Shown: in pieces, positions 1-6,034 of the stretch
Layout: every line of letters begins with the position of its first letter
How positions within the stretch are numbered: position 1 is the first letter of the stretch
DNA from: Actinomycetes bacterium
GTDB lineage: Bacteria; Actinomycetota; Actinomycetes; Mycobacteriales; Micromonosporaceae
NCBI GenBank assembly: GCA_021793335.1
Contig: JAJYSW010000173.1
Coordinates: 1-6,994 of the forward strand
Length of the DNA: 6,994 bases
Direction of reading: 5' to 3'
Translations under genes and position numbers: made by a program
Notes under the pieces: model-generated
What the model was told of the DNA's origin: nothing
The model's database searches: none
Seen by the model: the letters and a program-made list of their open reading frames with translations, nothing else

Positions 1-1
1 C

Positions 2-65
2 TCGCCGCGAGGCCGGGCCTCCGGACCCGATACCGGGGTCTGGAGGCCCTCGGCCTCGCCGGCGA
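2..65 (-). terminator. Long imperfect hairpin downstream of araA, probable operon terminator
   Basis: A long inverted repeat begins about 73 bases past the araA stop. The core pairs 15-28 with 36-49 (14 pairs, one of them G-T) around a 7-base loop. A second block pairs 9-14 with 52-57 across a 2-base bulge, and the outer bases 2-8 pair with 58-65 across a one-base bulge. No T-run follows on the minus strand, which is common for actinobacterial terminators. It could also serve a converging gene left of the window. The fold was worked out by eye; termination is inferred. Confidence 0.6.
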
Positions 66-137
66 ATGAACGGGCTCGGACACCGCCTCGCCCGCAGCTC
101 CGCTACAACCGCGGAACAACGTCCCTGAACATCACAC

Positions 138-1634
138 CTAGAGCGAACCCTCCAGGTGGTGGTACACCTGGTTCCAGCGCAGTTGCTGCTTGAACTCCTG
201 GGCGGTGGTCCCCTCGCCGATCGTCACCAGTTCGATGCCCGCGATCTCGGCGAAGTCCTCCATGACCTCGCGGCCGAACGCCTGCGTGAAGCTGGTGTGG
301 TGGGGCCCGCCGGCGGTCAGCCATGCCTCCGCGGAGGTCGCCAGGTCCGGCCGGGGCTCCCACACGGCGCGCGCCACCGGGAGGTTCGGCAGGTCCTCTT
401 CGGGTTCGACCGTGTCGACCTCGTTGGCCACCAGGCGGAGCCGGGTACCCAGGTCCATCAGGCCGACGGCGATCGCCGGGCCGGGCGGGGCGGTGAAGAC
501 CAGGCGGACCGGGTCCTCGCGGTTGCCGATGCCCAGCGGGTGGATTTCGCACGTGGGCTTGGCCGCGGCGATCGAGGGGCACACTTCGAGCATGTGCGCG
601 CCGAGGATCTGGGGGGACTCCGCACCGAGGTTGTACGTGTAGTCCTCCATGAAGGACGTGCCGCCCTCCAGTCCGGTGGACATGACCTTCATCAGGCGCA
701 CCAGCACGGCGGTCTTCCAGTCGCCTTCGCCGCCGAAACCGTAGCCTTCGGCCATGAGGCGCTGCACGGCGATGCCCGGGAGCTGGCGTAGCGCGCCGAG
801 GTCCTCGAAGGTGTCGGTGAACGCCTTCGCGCCGTGCTCTTCGAGGAACGAACGCAGGCCCAGCTCGATCCGGGCGGCCTCGCGCAGCGAATCGTGACGG
901 GCGCCGCCGGAACGCAGTTCGGGGACGACGTCGTACAGCGCTTCGTATTCGGCGGCCAGCTCGTCGATCGCCTTGTCCTCGATCTGCCCGACCCGCTCGG
1001 CCAGTTCGTTGACGCCGTAAGTGTTCACCTCGACGCCGAGCTTGATCTGCGCTTCGACCTTATCGCCCTCGGTGACGGCCACCTGGCGCATATTGTCGCC
1101 GAAACGGATCAGCTTGAGGTTCTGGACCTCGTCCCAGCCCAGGGCCGCGCGGGCCCAGTTCCCGATGCGCGTCTGCACGGCCTCGTCGGCCCAGTGGCCG
1201 ACGACGGTCTTGCGGCGGTGGCGCATCCGTGTGAGGAGGTACCCGAACTCGCGGTCGCCGTGGGCGGCCTGGTTCAGGTTCATGAAGTCCATGTCGATGT
1301 CGGCCCACGGCAGGTCGCGGTTGTGCTGAGTGTGCAAGTGCAGCAGGGGCTTTTGGAGCGCACCGAGCCCGGCGATCCACATCTTCGCCGGCGAGAAGGT
1401 GTGCATCCAGGTGATGACGCCGATGCACGACTCCTCGGCGTTCGCCTCCAGCATGACCCGCCGGATCTCGTCGGGGGTGGTCAGCACGGGCTTGGCGACC
1501 ACCTCGACCGGGATCGGCCCTGCGGCGTCGAGCCCGGCGACGATGTCCGCCGAGTTCTGCGCGACCTGGGCGATCGCCTCCTCGCCGTAGAGGTGCTGGC
1601 TGCCGGTGACGAACCACAGTTGCTTGGCTTGCAT
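138..1634 (-). CDS. araA: L-arabinose isomerase AraA
   Basis: AraA interconverts L-arabinose and L-ribulose in the cytoplasm, the first step of L-arabinose catabolism, and uses a divalent metal (usually Mn2+). The product is 498 aa, against 500 in E. coli, and is collinear with the family from the N-terminal LWFVTGSQHLYG (residues 6-17) to the end. The four active-site/metal residues known from E. coli (E306, E333, H350, H450) correspond to E303 in GGEGDWK, E330 in SFMEDYTY, H347 in GAHMLEV and H446 in GGPHHTSF. The ATG at 1634 is chosen because it shares its A with the TAA stop of araD and has a GGAGGAG ribosome binding site at 1640-1646. The reading frame stays open further upstream, but that stretch overlaps araD out of frame and does not resemble AraA. 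Last gene of the araBDA operon; the stop is TAG. Identity is very secure. Confidence 0.98.
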   Translation of the reverse strand: MQAKQLWFVTGSQHLYGEEAIAQVAQNSADIVAGLDAAGPIPVEVVAKPVLTTPDEIRRVMLEANAEESCIGVITWMHTFSPAKMWIAGLGALQKPLLHLHTQHNRDLPWADIDMDFMNLNQAAHGDREFGYLLTRMRHRRKTVVGHWADEAVQTRIGNWARAALGWDEVQNLKLIRFGDNMRQVAVTEGDKVEAQIKLGVEVNTYGVNELAERVGQIEDKAIDELAAEYEALYDVVPELRSGGARHDSLREAARIELGLRSFLEEHGAKAFTDTFEDLGALRQLPGIAVQRLMAEGYGFGGEGDWKTAVLVRLMKVMSTGLEGGTSFMEDYTYNLGAESPQILGAHMLEVCPSIAAAKPTCEIHPLGIGNREDPVRLVFTAPPGPAIAVGLMDLGTRLRLVANEVDTVEPEEDLPNLPVARAVWEPRPDLATSAEAWLTAGGPHHTSFTQAFGREVMEDFAEIAGIELVTIGEGTTAQEFKQQLRWNQVYHHLEGSL

Positions 1635-2323
1635 TACTTCTCCTCCGGGGCCGACTGCTGGCCGTAGACGTTCTGGTAGCGGTCGTAGAGCGCGTCGATG
1701 TGCTGGGGCGCGATCGGCACGGGCTCGCCGAGCTGGCGCGAGATGTGGACGGTGCGGGCGACGTCCTCGCACATGACGGCGGCCTTCACGGCGGCCTTGG
1801 GGTCCTTGCCGATGGTGAACACGCCGTGGTTCTGCATGATGACCGCCGGAGAGCGGTGGCCTTCGAGGGTCTCGACGATCCCCCGGCCGATGTCGTCGGA
1901 GCCGATGAGCGCGAACGGGCCGAGCGGGATCTCCCCACCGAACTCGTCGGCCATCGCGGTCAGCACGCACGGGATGGGCTCGGCTCGCGCCGACCAGGCG
2001 GTCGCGTACGGGCTGTGGGTGTGGACCACACCGCCGACCTCGGGCATGTGGCGGTAGACGTAGGAGTGGCTTTCGGCGTCCGAGGACGGCGCGAGATCAC
2101 CGTCGAGGACCTTGCCGTCCAGGTCGGTCACCACCATCAACTCGGGGCGCAGGTCGTCGTAGGACACGCCGCTGGGCTTGATGACGATGATGTCGGTTCC
2201 CGGGACGCGCCCGGAGATGTTGCCGCTGGTCCAGGTCACCAGGCCCCAGCGGAGGAGTTCGGCGTGCAGCTCGCACACCTCGGCCCGCGTCTGTTCGACG
2301 GCCGCGGTCGTCTTGAAGGTCAT
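1634..2323 (-). CDS. araD: L-ribulose-5-phosphate 4-epimerase AraD
   Basis: AraD converts L-ribulose 5-phosphate to D-xylulose 5-phosphate by a retro-aldol/aldol mechanism with Zn2+, the last step of the arabinose branch before the pentose phosphate pathway. The protein has 229 aa (231 in E. coli) and a class II aldolase/adducin fold throughout. Visible motifs are SGNISGR (33-39) and KPSGVSY (49-55) for phosphate and substrate binding, SSDAESH with D82 (E. coli D76), and zinc ligands H101 and H103 in HTH and H166 in QNHGVF. D126 and Y220 (NVYGQ near the C-terminus) match the catalytic acid/base residues D120 and Y229 of E. coli. The ATG at 2323 has GGAGAGG at 2331-2337, seven bases upstream. 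It starts 37 bases after the araB stop and overlaps araA by one base. The zinc and tyrosine pattern separates it from fuculose/rhamnulose aldolases, and the operon context agrees. Confidence 0.97.
   Translation of the reverse strand: MTFKTTAAVEQTRAEVCELHAELLRWGLVTWTSGNISGRVPGTDIIVIKPSGVSYDDLRPELMVVTDLDGKVLDGDLAPSSDAESHSYVYRHMPEVGGVVHTHSPYATAWSARAEPIPCVLTAMADEFGGEIPLGPFALIGSDDIGRGIVETLEGHRSPAVIMQNHGVFTIGKDPKAAVKAAVMCEDVARTVHISRQLGEPVPIAPQHIDALYDRYQNVYGQQSAPEEK
1640..1646 (-). promoter_or_regulatory. Ribosome binding site of araA inside the end of araD
   Basis: GGAGGAG lies 5 bases upstream of the araA ATG, within the last codons of araD. Together with the one-base TAATG stop/start overlap it fixes the araA start and suggests that ribosomes finishing araD re-initiate on araA. 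Confidence 0.8.
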
Positions 2324-2360
2324 TTCGACGCCTCTCCAGCGATATCGTGCTGTTCTGTGT

Positions 2361-4025
2361 TCACTTCGCCGCCTCGTTCGCGATCGCGTGCAGTCGGTGC
2401 AGGGCCTTGGAGCCGCCGCGGCCGAAGTGGTCGTGCAATTCGGCGTAGATGGCGTACAGCTCGTCGTAGGCGTCGGCGCGCTGCTCGTCCGGCGTGTAGG
2501 CGGCCCGTTCGACCTTGCCCATCGCCTCGGAGGCGGTCTGGATGTCGGGGTAGGCTCCGGCGGCCACGGCCGCGTGGATGGCCGATCCGAGGGCGGGCCC
2601 CTGCTCGGAGGTCAGGACCGTGATCGGACGGCGCAGCACGTCGGCGTAGGTCTGCATGAGCCACTTGTTCTTGAGCAGGCCGCCTGCGGCCACGAACTCG
2701 TCCACCGGGACGCCGGAGTCGACGAGGGTCTCGACGATCTTGCGGGTGCCGAAGGCGGTGGCCTCCACCAGCGCCCGATAGATCTCCTCGGGCCGGGTCG
2801 CGAGCGTCAGACCGAGGACGACGCCGGAGAGATCGTGGTCGACCAGGACCGAGCGGTTCCCGGAGTGCCAGTCGAGGGCCACCAGGCCGTGCTCGCCCAC
2901 CGCCTGCTCGGCGGCGAGCTCGGTGAGGTACTCGTGGAGGGACAGTCCGCGCTTCTCGGCCTCGGCGGCGTACTCGCCGGGCACGGCGGTGCGGGTGAAC
3001 CACGCGAAGATGTCACCGACGCCGGACTGGCCGGCCTCGTAGCCCCACAGGCCGGGGGTGATGCCGTCGCGGACGACGCCACACATGCCGGGGGCCTCGA
3101 CGAGCCGCTCGCCGTTGACGACATGGCAGGTGCTCGTGCCCATGATGGCGACGAGCCTGCCGGGGCCGACCGCTTTGGCGCTGGCGGCGGTGACGTGCGC
3201 GTCGACATTGCCGATCGCGACGGTGGTGCCCTCGTTCAGCCCGGTCCAGGCCGCGGCTTCGGCGCTGAGGCCGCCGGCGCGGTCGCCGAGCGCCGAGAGC
3301 GGGAAGTCGAGCTTGTCGTTGAAGTCGGCGAAACCGGGGTTGAGCGCGGTGAGGTATTCGCGGCTGGGGCGCTCGCCGTCCTGGTAGATGCCCTTATAGC
3401 CGGCGGTGCAGACATTGCGGGTCTCGACGCCGCACAGCTGCCACACGATCCAGTCGGCCGCTTCGATCCAGCGTTCGGCGCGCTCGTAGATCTCGGGGTC
3501 CTCTTCGAGGAGCTGGAGGCCCTTGGCGAACTCCCACTCGCTGGAGATCTTGCCGCCGTAGCGGGGCAGCCAGGTCTCGCCGCGTTCGGCGGCGAGGGCG
3601 TTGATGCGGTCGGCCTGCGGCTGGGCGGCGTGGTGCTTCCACAGTTTGGGCCAGGCATGGGGGCGGGCGGCGAATTCATCGAGCTCGCACAGCGGGGTGC
3701 CCTCGGCGGTGGTGGGCAGGACGGTGCAGGCGGTGAAGTCGGTGGCGATGCCGATGACCTGGTCGGCGCTCACGCCGGCCGCGGCCAGGGCCGCGGGGAC
3801 GGCGTGGCGCAGGACGTCGCGCCAGTCGTCGGGGGATTGGAGCGCCCAACTGCGGGGAAGACGCTCGTCGGTGCCGGGAAGGCGCTCTTCGATGGCGCCG
3901 TGGCGGTAGACGTGTTCGGCACTGGCGAGCTCGCGTCCGTCGGCGACGGACGCCACCACGGCCCGGCCTGAAAGTGTGCCGAAGTCGATCCCGATGGTGA
4001 CGGCATCGGTGTCACTGCCGGTCAT
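2361..4025 (-). CDS. araB: L-ribulokinase AraB
   Basis: AraB phosphorylates L-ribulose to L-ribulose 5-phosphate with ATP. The protein has 554 aa (E. coli about 566) and belongs to the FGGY carbohydrate kinase family, with two actin-like ATPase domains. Seen in order: the phosphate-1 loop IGIDFGTLSGRAVV (11-24), the GIATDFTAC segment (92-100), GGKISSEWEFAKGLQLL (157-173), the catalytic base D275 in GNVDAHV, the phosphate-2 motif MGTSTCHV (295-302) and the nucleotide-binding GGLLKNKWLMQTYADVL (448-464). WLPRYGGKISSEW and GYEAGQSGVGD are typical of ribulokinase rather than xylulokinase or glycerol kinase. The ATG at 4025 is set by GAGGAGG at 4031-4037, five bases upstream. First gene of the operon; its TGA stop lies 37 bases before araD. 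No damaged motif was found. Confidence 0.97.
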   Translation of the reverse strand: MTGSDTDAVTIGIDFGTLSGRAVVASVADGRELASAEHVYRHGAIEERLPGTDERLPRSWALQSPDDWRDVLRHAVPAALAAAGVSADQVIGIATDFTACTVLPTTAEGTPLCELDEFAARPHAWPKLWKHHAAQPQADRINALAAERGETWLPRYGGKISSEWEFAKGLQLLEEDPEIYERAERWIEAADWIVWQLCGVETRNVCTAGYKGIYQDGERPSREYLTALNPGFADFNDKLDFPLSALGDRAGGLSAEAAAWTGLNEGTTVAIGNVDAHVTAASAKAVGPGRLVAIMGTSTCHVVNGERLVEAPGMCGVVRDGITPGLWGYEAGQSGVGDIFAWFTRTAVPGEYAAEAEKRGLSLHEYLTELAAEQAVGEHGLVALDWHSGNRSVLVDHDLSGVVLGLTLATRPEEIYRALVEATAFGTRKIVETLVDSGVPVDEFVAAGGLLKNKWLMQTYADVLRRPITVLTSEQGPALGSAIHAAVAAGAYPDIQTASEAMGKVERAAYTPDEQRADAYDELYAIYAELHDHFGRGGSKALHRLHAIANEAAK

Positions 4026-4030
4026 TTAGG

Positions 4031-4037
4031 CCTCCTC
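4031..4037 (-). promoter_or_regulatory. Ribosome binding site of araB
   Basis: GAGGAGG is followed by the spacer CCTAA and then the araB ATG. It is close to the full anti-Shine-Dalgarno complement and fixes the start of the first gene of the ara operon. Confidence 0.8.
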
Positions 4038-4042
4038 AGGGT

Positions 4043-4149
4043 GAACCACATATTCGGTTGACCGTTCACACTGCCTGCTTGCAGCTATGTGTGGTCTGCG
4101 CACTGGTGAATCACCCACAACTTAACTCATACGGGCGCTCAAGACCACA
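4043..4149. promoter_or_regulatory. Cluster of candidate operator elements upstream of araB
   Basis: TGTGGTCT occurs on the plus strand at 4090-4097 and, as a perfect 8-base inverted copy, on the minus strand at 4142-4149; the centres are 52 bases apart. A related TGTGGTTC lies on the minus strand at 4043-4050. Between them is the perfect palindrome GGTGA-A-TCACC (4105-4115). GTGAAC (4041-4046) and GTTCAC (4064-4069) form a further inverted pair with a 17-base gap. The density of symmetric elements in a short region before an inducible sugar operon suggests binding by a regulator; which one is unknown. Confidence 0.4.
4119..4147 (-). promoter_or_regulatory. Weak candidate promoter of the araBDA operon
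   Basis: On the minus strand a -35-like TGGTCT (4147-4142) is followed after 17 bases by TAAGTT (4124-4119), which fits the TAnnnT form of actinobacterial housekeeping -10 boxes. The start would fall near 4112 and leave a leader of about 87 bases. The -35 matches TTGACA at only three positions. Some promoter must lie between the upstream epimerase gene and araB, but this exact placement is a guess. Confidence 0.35.
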
Positions 4150-4159
4150 GCCGGTGCAG

Positions 4160-4180
4160 CGGCCGTCCATCATACGGCCG
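4160..4180 (-). terminator. Short hairpin after the epimerase gene, possible weak terminator
   Basis: CGGCCG at 4160-4165 and at 4175-4180 can pair across a 9-base loop, 30 bases downstream of the epimerase stop. The outer bases CAGCGG (4157-4162) and CCGCTG (4192-4197) offer an alternative pairing. There is no T-tract and the stem is short, so read-through into the ara operon is possible. Confidence 0.25.
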
Positions 4181-4210
4181 TACGAGGCATTCCGCTGTGG
4201 CGCAGTTAAC

Positions 4211-5266
4211 TCAGGGGCGCCCGCCGACGCCGGTGGCGAACTCGCCGATCCGGCCGCCTTCGATCCTGCTCCGCAGCGGCGGCGTCGGCCCGCCCGCGCC
4301 GGTGCGCAGGCCCTCGATGAACTCGCCGAACGCCTCGTCGGCGGTGTGGTGTGAGACCCAGCCGAGCTCACGCCGGACGCGGGCGGTGTCCATGACCGGC
4401 AGCCGAGCGACGATGTCGAGCAGCTCGGGCGGGGCGGGCGTCATGCGGGCCCTCCAGGCGAGGGCCAGGGCGGCGCGTGCCGCCGCGAACGGCATCGGGA
4501 CCGGCCGGGCGCCGAGCATGGCCGCGATCGAACGCATGTCGGTCATCGACTCGCCGGCGACATTGAAGGCTCCGGCGGCGGTGCCGAACAGGGCCGAGCG
4601 GAACGCCTCCACCAGATCGTCGGCGTGGACGGCCTGGAAACGGACGCCGTCGACGACGGGCATCGCCGGCAGCAGGCGCGGATCGGCGAGGCGGCCGGGC
4701 AGGAGCGGGCCTGCGAACAGGCGGCGCTGTTCGGCGGCGGCCTTGCGCTTGAACACGAACGCCGGGCGCATCCTGACGGTCCTGACATGCCGGTGGCGTT
4801 CCTCGAACAGGTCGAGGAGCCGTTCGACATACGCCTTCTCCCGGGTGTACGCCGCCCCTGGCCAACCATCGGTCGGCCAGGTCTCGTCGACGGCCCGGTG
4901 GTCGACGCGCGGCGAATAGGCGCCCACCGAGGAGCTGTGGACGAGCGTCCCGACTTCACTGCGGGCCACGGCCTCGAACAGGCGCTTCGAACCGAGGACG
5001 TTATTGCGCCAGGTGGCGGCGGGGTCGCGGGCGGGCTGCATCAGCCAGGCGAGGTGGACCACCGCGCCTCGGCCTTCGAGCATCGGTGTGAGATCGTCCT
5101 CGGCGAGATCGGCGGCGACGAACGAGGTCTTGGGAACGCGCCACTGCGGCGGACGCACCGCGACGCCCAGCACTGAGGCGACGCGGTCGTCGCGGCTGAG
5201 CCGCCTGATCAGGCTGGTCCCGATGTTGCCGGTGGCGCCGGTGACGGCGACGTGCAGTCCGTCCAT
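4211..5266 (-). CDS. NAD-dependent epimerase/dehydratase (extended SDR) family protein
   Basis: A 351-aa extended short-chain dehydrogenase with an N-terminal Rossmann fold: TGATGNIG (9-16) is the dinucleotide loop, AADL (51-54) with D53 the adenine-contacting acid, HLAW (71-74) the strand-4 motif, SSS (111-113) holds the serine, and Y140xxxK144 (YTREK) is the catalytic pair. The C-terminal half carries RMRPAFVF (165-172) and QAVHADDLVEAF (211-222), usual for the substrate domain of sugar-nucleotide epimerase relatives. The last 25 or so residues, rich in Gly/Pro/Arg, look like an unstructured tail. The substrate cannot be named. The ATG at 5266 begins directly at the conserved fold but has no clear Shine-Dalgarno sequence; a stress-type -10 motif ends only 9 bases upstream, so the message may be almost leaderless. 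It lies upstream of araB in the same direction with 185 bases between them, so operon membership with ara is unlikely. Confidence 0.9.
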   Translation of the reverse strand: MDGLHVAVTGATGNIGTSLIRRLSRDDRVASVLGVAVRPPQWRVPKTSFVAADLAEDDLTPMLEGRGAVVHLAWLMQPARDPAATWRNNVLGSKRLFEAVARSEVGTLVHSSSVGAYSPRVDHRAVDETWPTDGWPGAAYTREKAYVERLLDLFEERHRHVRTVRMRPAFVFKRKAAAEQRRLFAGPLLPGRLADPRLLPAMPVVDGVRFQAVHADDLVEAFRSALFGTAAGAFNVAGESMTDMRSIAAMLGARPVPMPFAAARAALALAWRARMTPAPPELLDIVARLPVMDTARVRRELGWVSHHTADEAFGEFIEGLRTGAGGPTPPLRSRIEGGRIGEFATGVGGRP

Positions 5267-5275
5267 GCGGGCCGT

Positions 5276-5300
5276 ATACCCGTGCGCAGGCCGCCTAAGC
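5276..5300 (-). promoter_or_regulatory. SigB/SigF-type promoter motif of the epimerase gene
   Basis: On the minus strand GCTT (5300-5297), 15 bases, then GGGTAT (5281-5276) fits the GNNT-N14-16-GGGTAY pattern known for actinobacterial stress sigma factors. The start would fall near 5269, about three bases before the ATG. TATACG (5278-5273) overlaps it and could instead act as an imperfect housekeeping -10 that would give a leaderless transcript. Confidence 0.5.
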
Positions 5301-5329
5301 CTCGACCGGAACCGCCGCGAGAAGACGCG

Positions 5330-5376
5330 GAGGCGGCCCGCCGGGGGAGGCTCGCCGGCCCCCGGTGTGCCGCCTC
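5330..5376 (-). terminator. Strong hairpin downstream of the DUF2267 gene
   Basis: GAGGCGGC (5330-5337) pairs with GCCGCCTC (5369-5376). After one mismatch, 5339-5347 pair with 5359-5367 (nine pairs, one G-T), leaving an 11-base loop. The hairpin begins 39 bases past the DUF2267 stop and would separate this gene from the epimerase gene. The following minus-strand bases contain TCTTCTC but no T-run. Confidence 0.6.
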
Positions 5377-5415
5377 GATGCCGCAGGCACCGCCGGAGAC
5401 CGCCTCCGCTTCAGG

Positions 5416-5823
5416 CTACAGCGTGCCGGTGCTGCCCGAGTCGATCAGCGGCCGCAGGTCCTCGGGGAGCACGTCGCGGACGCGGTCCATGACGGCCCCG
5501 GTGGTGGCCTGATCGACCAGTTCGAGCACGACGCGACTGTGGTAGATCGCCTCGGGCTCGGCGGTGTGCTCGCGTTCGGCGACGCGGTGGGCGAACTCGT
5601 CGAACCCGAAGTGCTCACCGGTGCCGTCGCCGTCCTCGCGGGTCGAGCGGCGCAGATGCTCGCCGATCTCGGGCGGCAGCTGCGCGGCCACGTGCAGCGC
5701 GAGGTGGTCGGGAATCCGTTCGCCGAGCGTTTCGAGCGTGGCGCGGGTGGCTCCTTCGGCCTGCCCGCGGCTGGACAGGTGGGCACGGTCCTGCACGAGC
5801 CCGATGAACTGATCGTGTTGCAT
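5416..5823 (-). CDS. DUF2267 domain-containing protein
   Basis: A 135-aa soluble, acidic, mostly helical protein recognised as DUF2267 by the pattern of the whole chain: N-terminal FIGLVQDRAHLSSRGQAEGATRATLETLGERI (6-37), LALHVAAQLPPEI (41-53), FDEFAHRVAE (74-83) and the C-terminal QATTGAVMDRVRDVLPEDLRPLI (105-127). The molecular function of the family is not established, so none is assigned. There is no signal peptide or membrane segment. The ATG at 5823 has AGGAGA at 5828-5833 (spacer 4), with GAGGAG just before it. The gene stands alone on the minus strand, divergent from the SDR gene across 211 bases. A stress-type promoter motif precedes it, and a strong hairpin follows. Confidence 0.85.
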   Translation of the reverse strand: MQHDQFIGLVQDRAHLSSRGQAEGATRATLETLGERIPDHLALHVAAQLPPEIGEHLRRSTREDGDGTGEHFGFDEFAHRVAEREHTAEPEAIYHSRVVLELVDQATTGAVMDRVRDVLPEDLRPLIDSGSTGTL

Positions 5824-5849
5824 GGCTTCTCCTCTCCTCGCGGTGACGA

Positions 5850-5874
5850 GTACCCCTGTCGGCGGCGACCACAC
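5850..5874 (-). promoter_or_regulatory. SigB/SigF-type promoter motif of the DUF2267 gene
   Basis: On the minus strand GTGT (5874-5871), 15 bases, then GGGTAC (5855-5850). The predicted start near 5843 gives a 20-base leader that just contains the ribosome binding site, a very natural geometry. The match to GNNT-N14-16-GGGTAY is seen directly; the sigma factor is inferred from the known consensus. Confidence 0.6.
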
Positions 5875-5896
5875 GAGGACCGGACCGCTCCATGCC

Positions 5897-5934
5897 GGGC
5901 GCTCGGGCGCGAGCGTCCCGTGGGCAAGGGACGC
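5897..5934. repeat. Overlapping inverted repeats between the two divergent promoters
   Basis: GCGTCCC (5913-5919) and GGGACGC (5928-5934) form a perfect 7-base dyad with an 8-base gap. The first arm also belongs to a hairpin in which 5897-5905 pair with 5910-5918 (nine pairs, one G-T, loop GGCG), so the two structures exclude each other. They lie between the DUF2267 and SDR promoter motifs and could be an operator; in GC-rich DNA chance is also possible. Confidence 0.3.
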
Positions 5935-5951
5935 GCCTGGCCCCGCGGCGC

Positions 5952-5976
5952 GGTTAGGGTTCCGCGCCACGGGTAT
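5952..5976 (+). promoter_or_regulatory. SigB/SigF-type promoter motif of the SDR gene
   Basis: GGTT (5952-5955), 15 bases, then GGGTAT (5971-5976) on the plus strand. The predicted start near 5983 leaves a leader of about 52 bases, which opens with the 12-base palindrome CCCGGCGCCGGG (5983-5994). Motif and spacer equal those of the divergent DUF2267 promoter and of the epimerase promoter. Confidence 0.55.
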
Positions 5977-6019
5977 CCGGCCCCCGGCGCCGGGCCGGCA
6001 GGAGGCTCGGCCACAGCGC

Positions 6020-6026
6020 AGGAGGG
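6020..6026 (+). promoter_or_regulatory. Ribosome binding site deciding the SDR start
   Basis: AGGAGGG lies 8 bases before the ATG at 6035. The frame is open back to an ATG at 5822, but that longer form would run across both divergent promoters and adds 71 residues with no resemblance to the SDR family, so 6035 is chosen. Confidence 0.8.
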
Positions 6027-6034
6027 ACCTTTCG

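Noticed and set aside
834..1667. 277-codon plus-strand frame antisense to araA
   Set aside because: A mirror of conserved araA codons, rich in Asp/Val/Leu/Gly as expected from the antisense strand of GC-rich genes.
1635..1970. In-frame upstream extension of araA to an ATG at 1970
   Set aside because: The extra 112 residues are an out-of-frame reading of araD, Arg/Pro-rich and unlike any AraA; the start at 1634 has a strong ribosome binding site and gives the family length.
2178..3971. 597-codon open frame on the plus strand, antisense to araB and part of araD
   Set aside because: It lies opposite fully conserved ribulokinase codons, and its composition (Gly/Val/Asp/Arg-rich, no recognisable fold) is that of a GC-rich antisense shadow.
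4173..4182. Palindrome TACGGCCGTA as a separate operator
   Set aside because: It overlaps the short hairpin after the epimerase gene, and simple CGGCCG-cored palindromes are frequent in GC-rich DNA, so it does not stand alone as evidence.
4058..4354. 98-codon plus-strand open frame across the ara upstream region
   Set aside because: It runs from the regulatory region into the antisense of the epimerase gene, has no ribosome binding site and shows no recognisable protein features.
5822..6034. Upstream extension of the SDR gene to 5822
   Set aside because: It would overlap the DUF2267 start and span both promoter motifs, and the added residues are low-complexity and not family-like; 6035 has a strong ribosome binding site.
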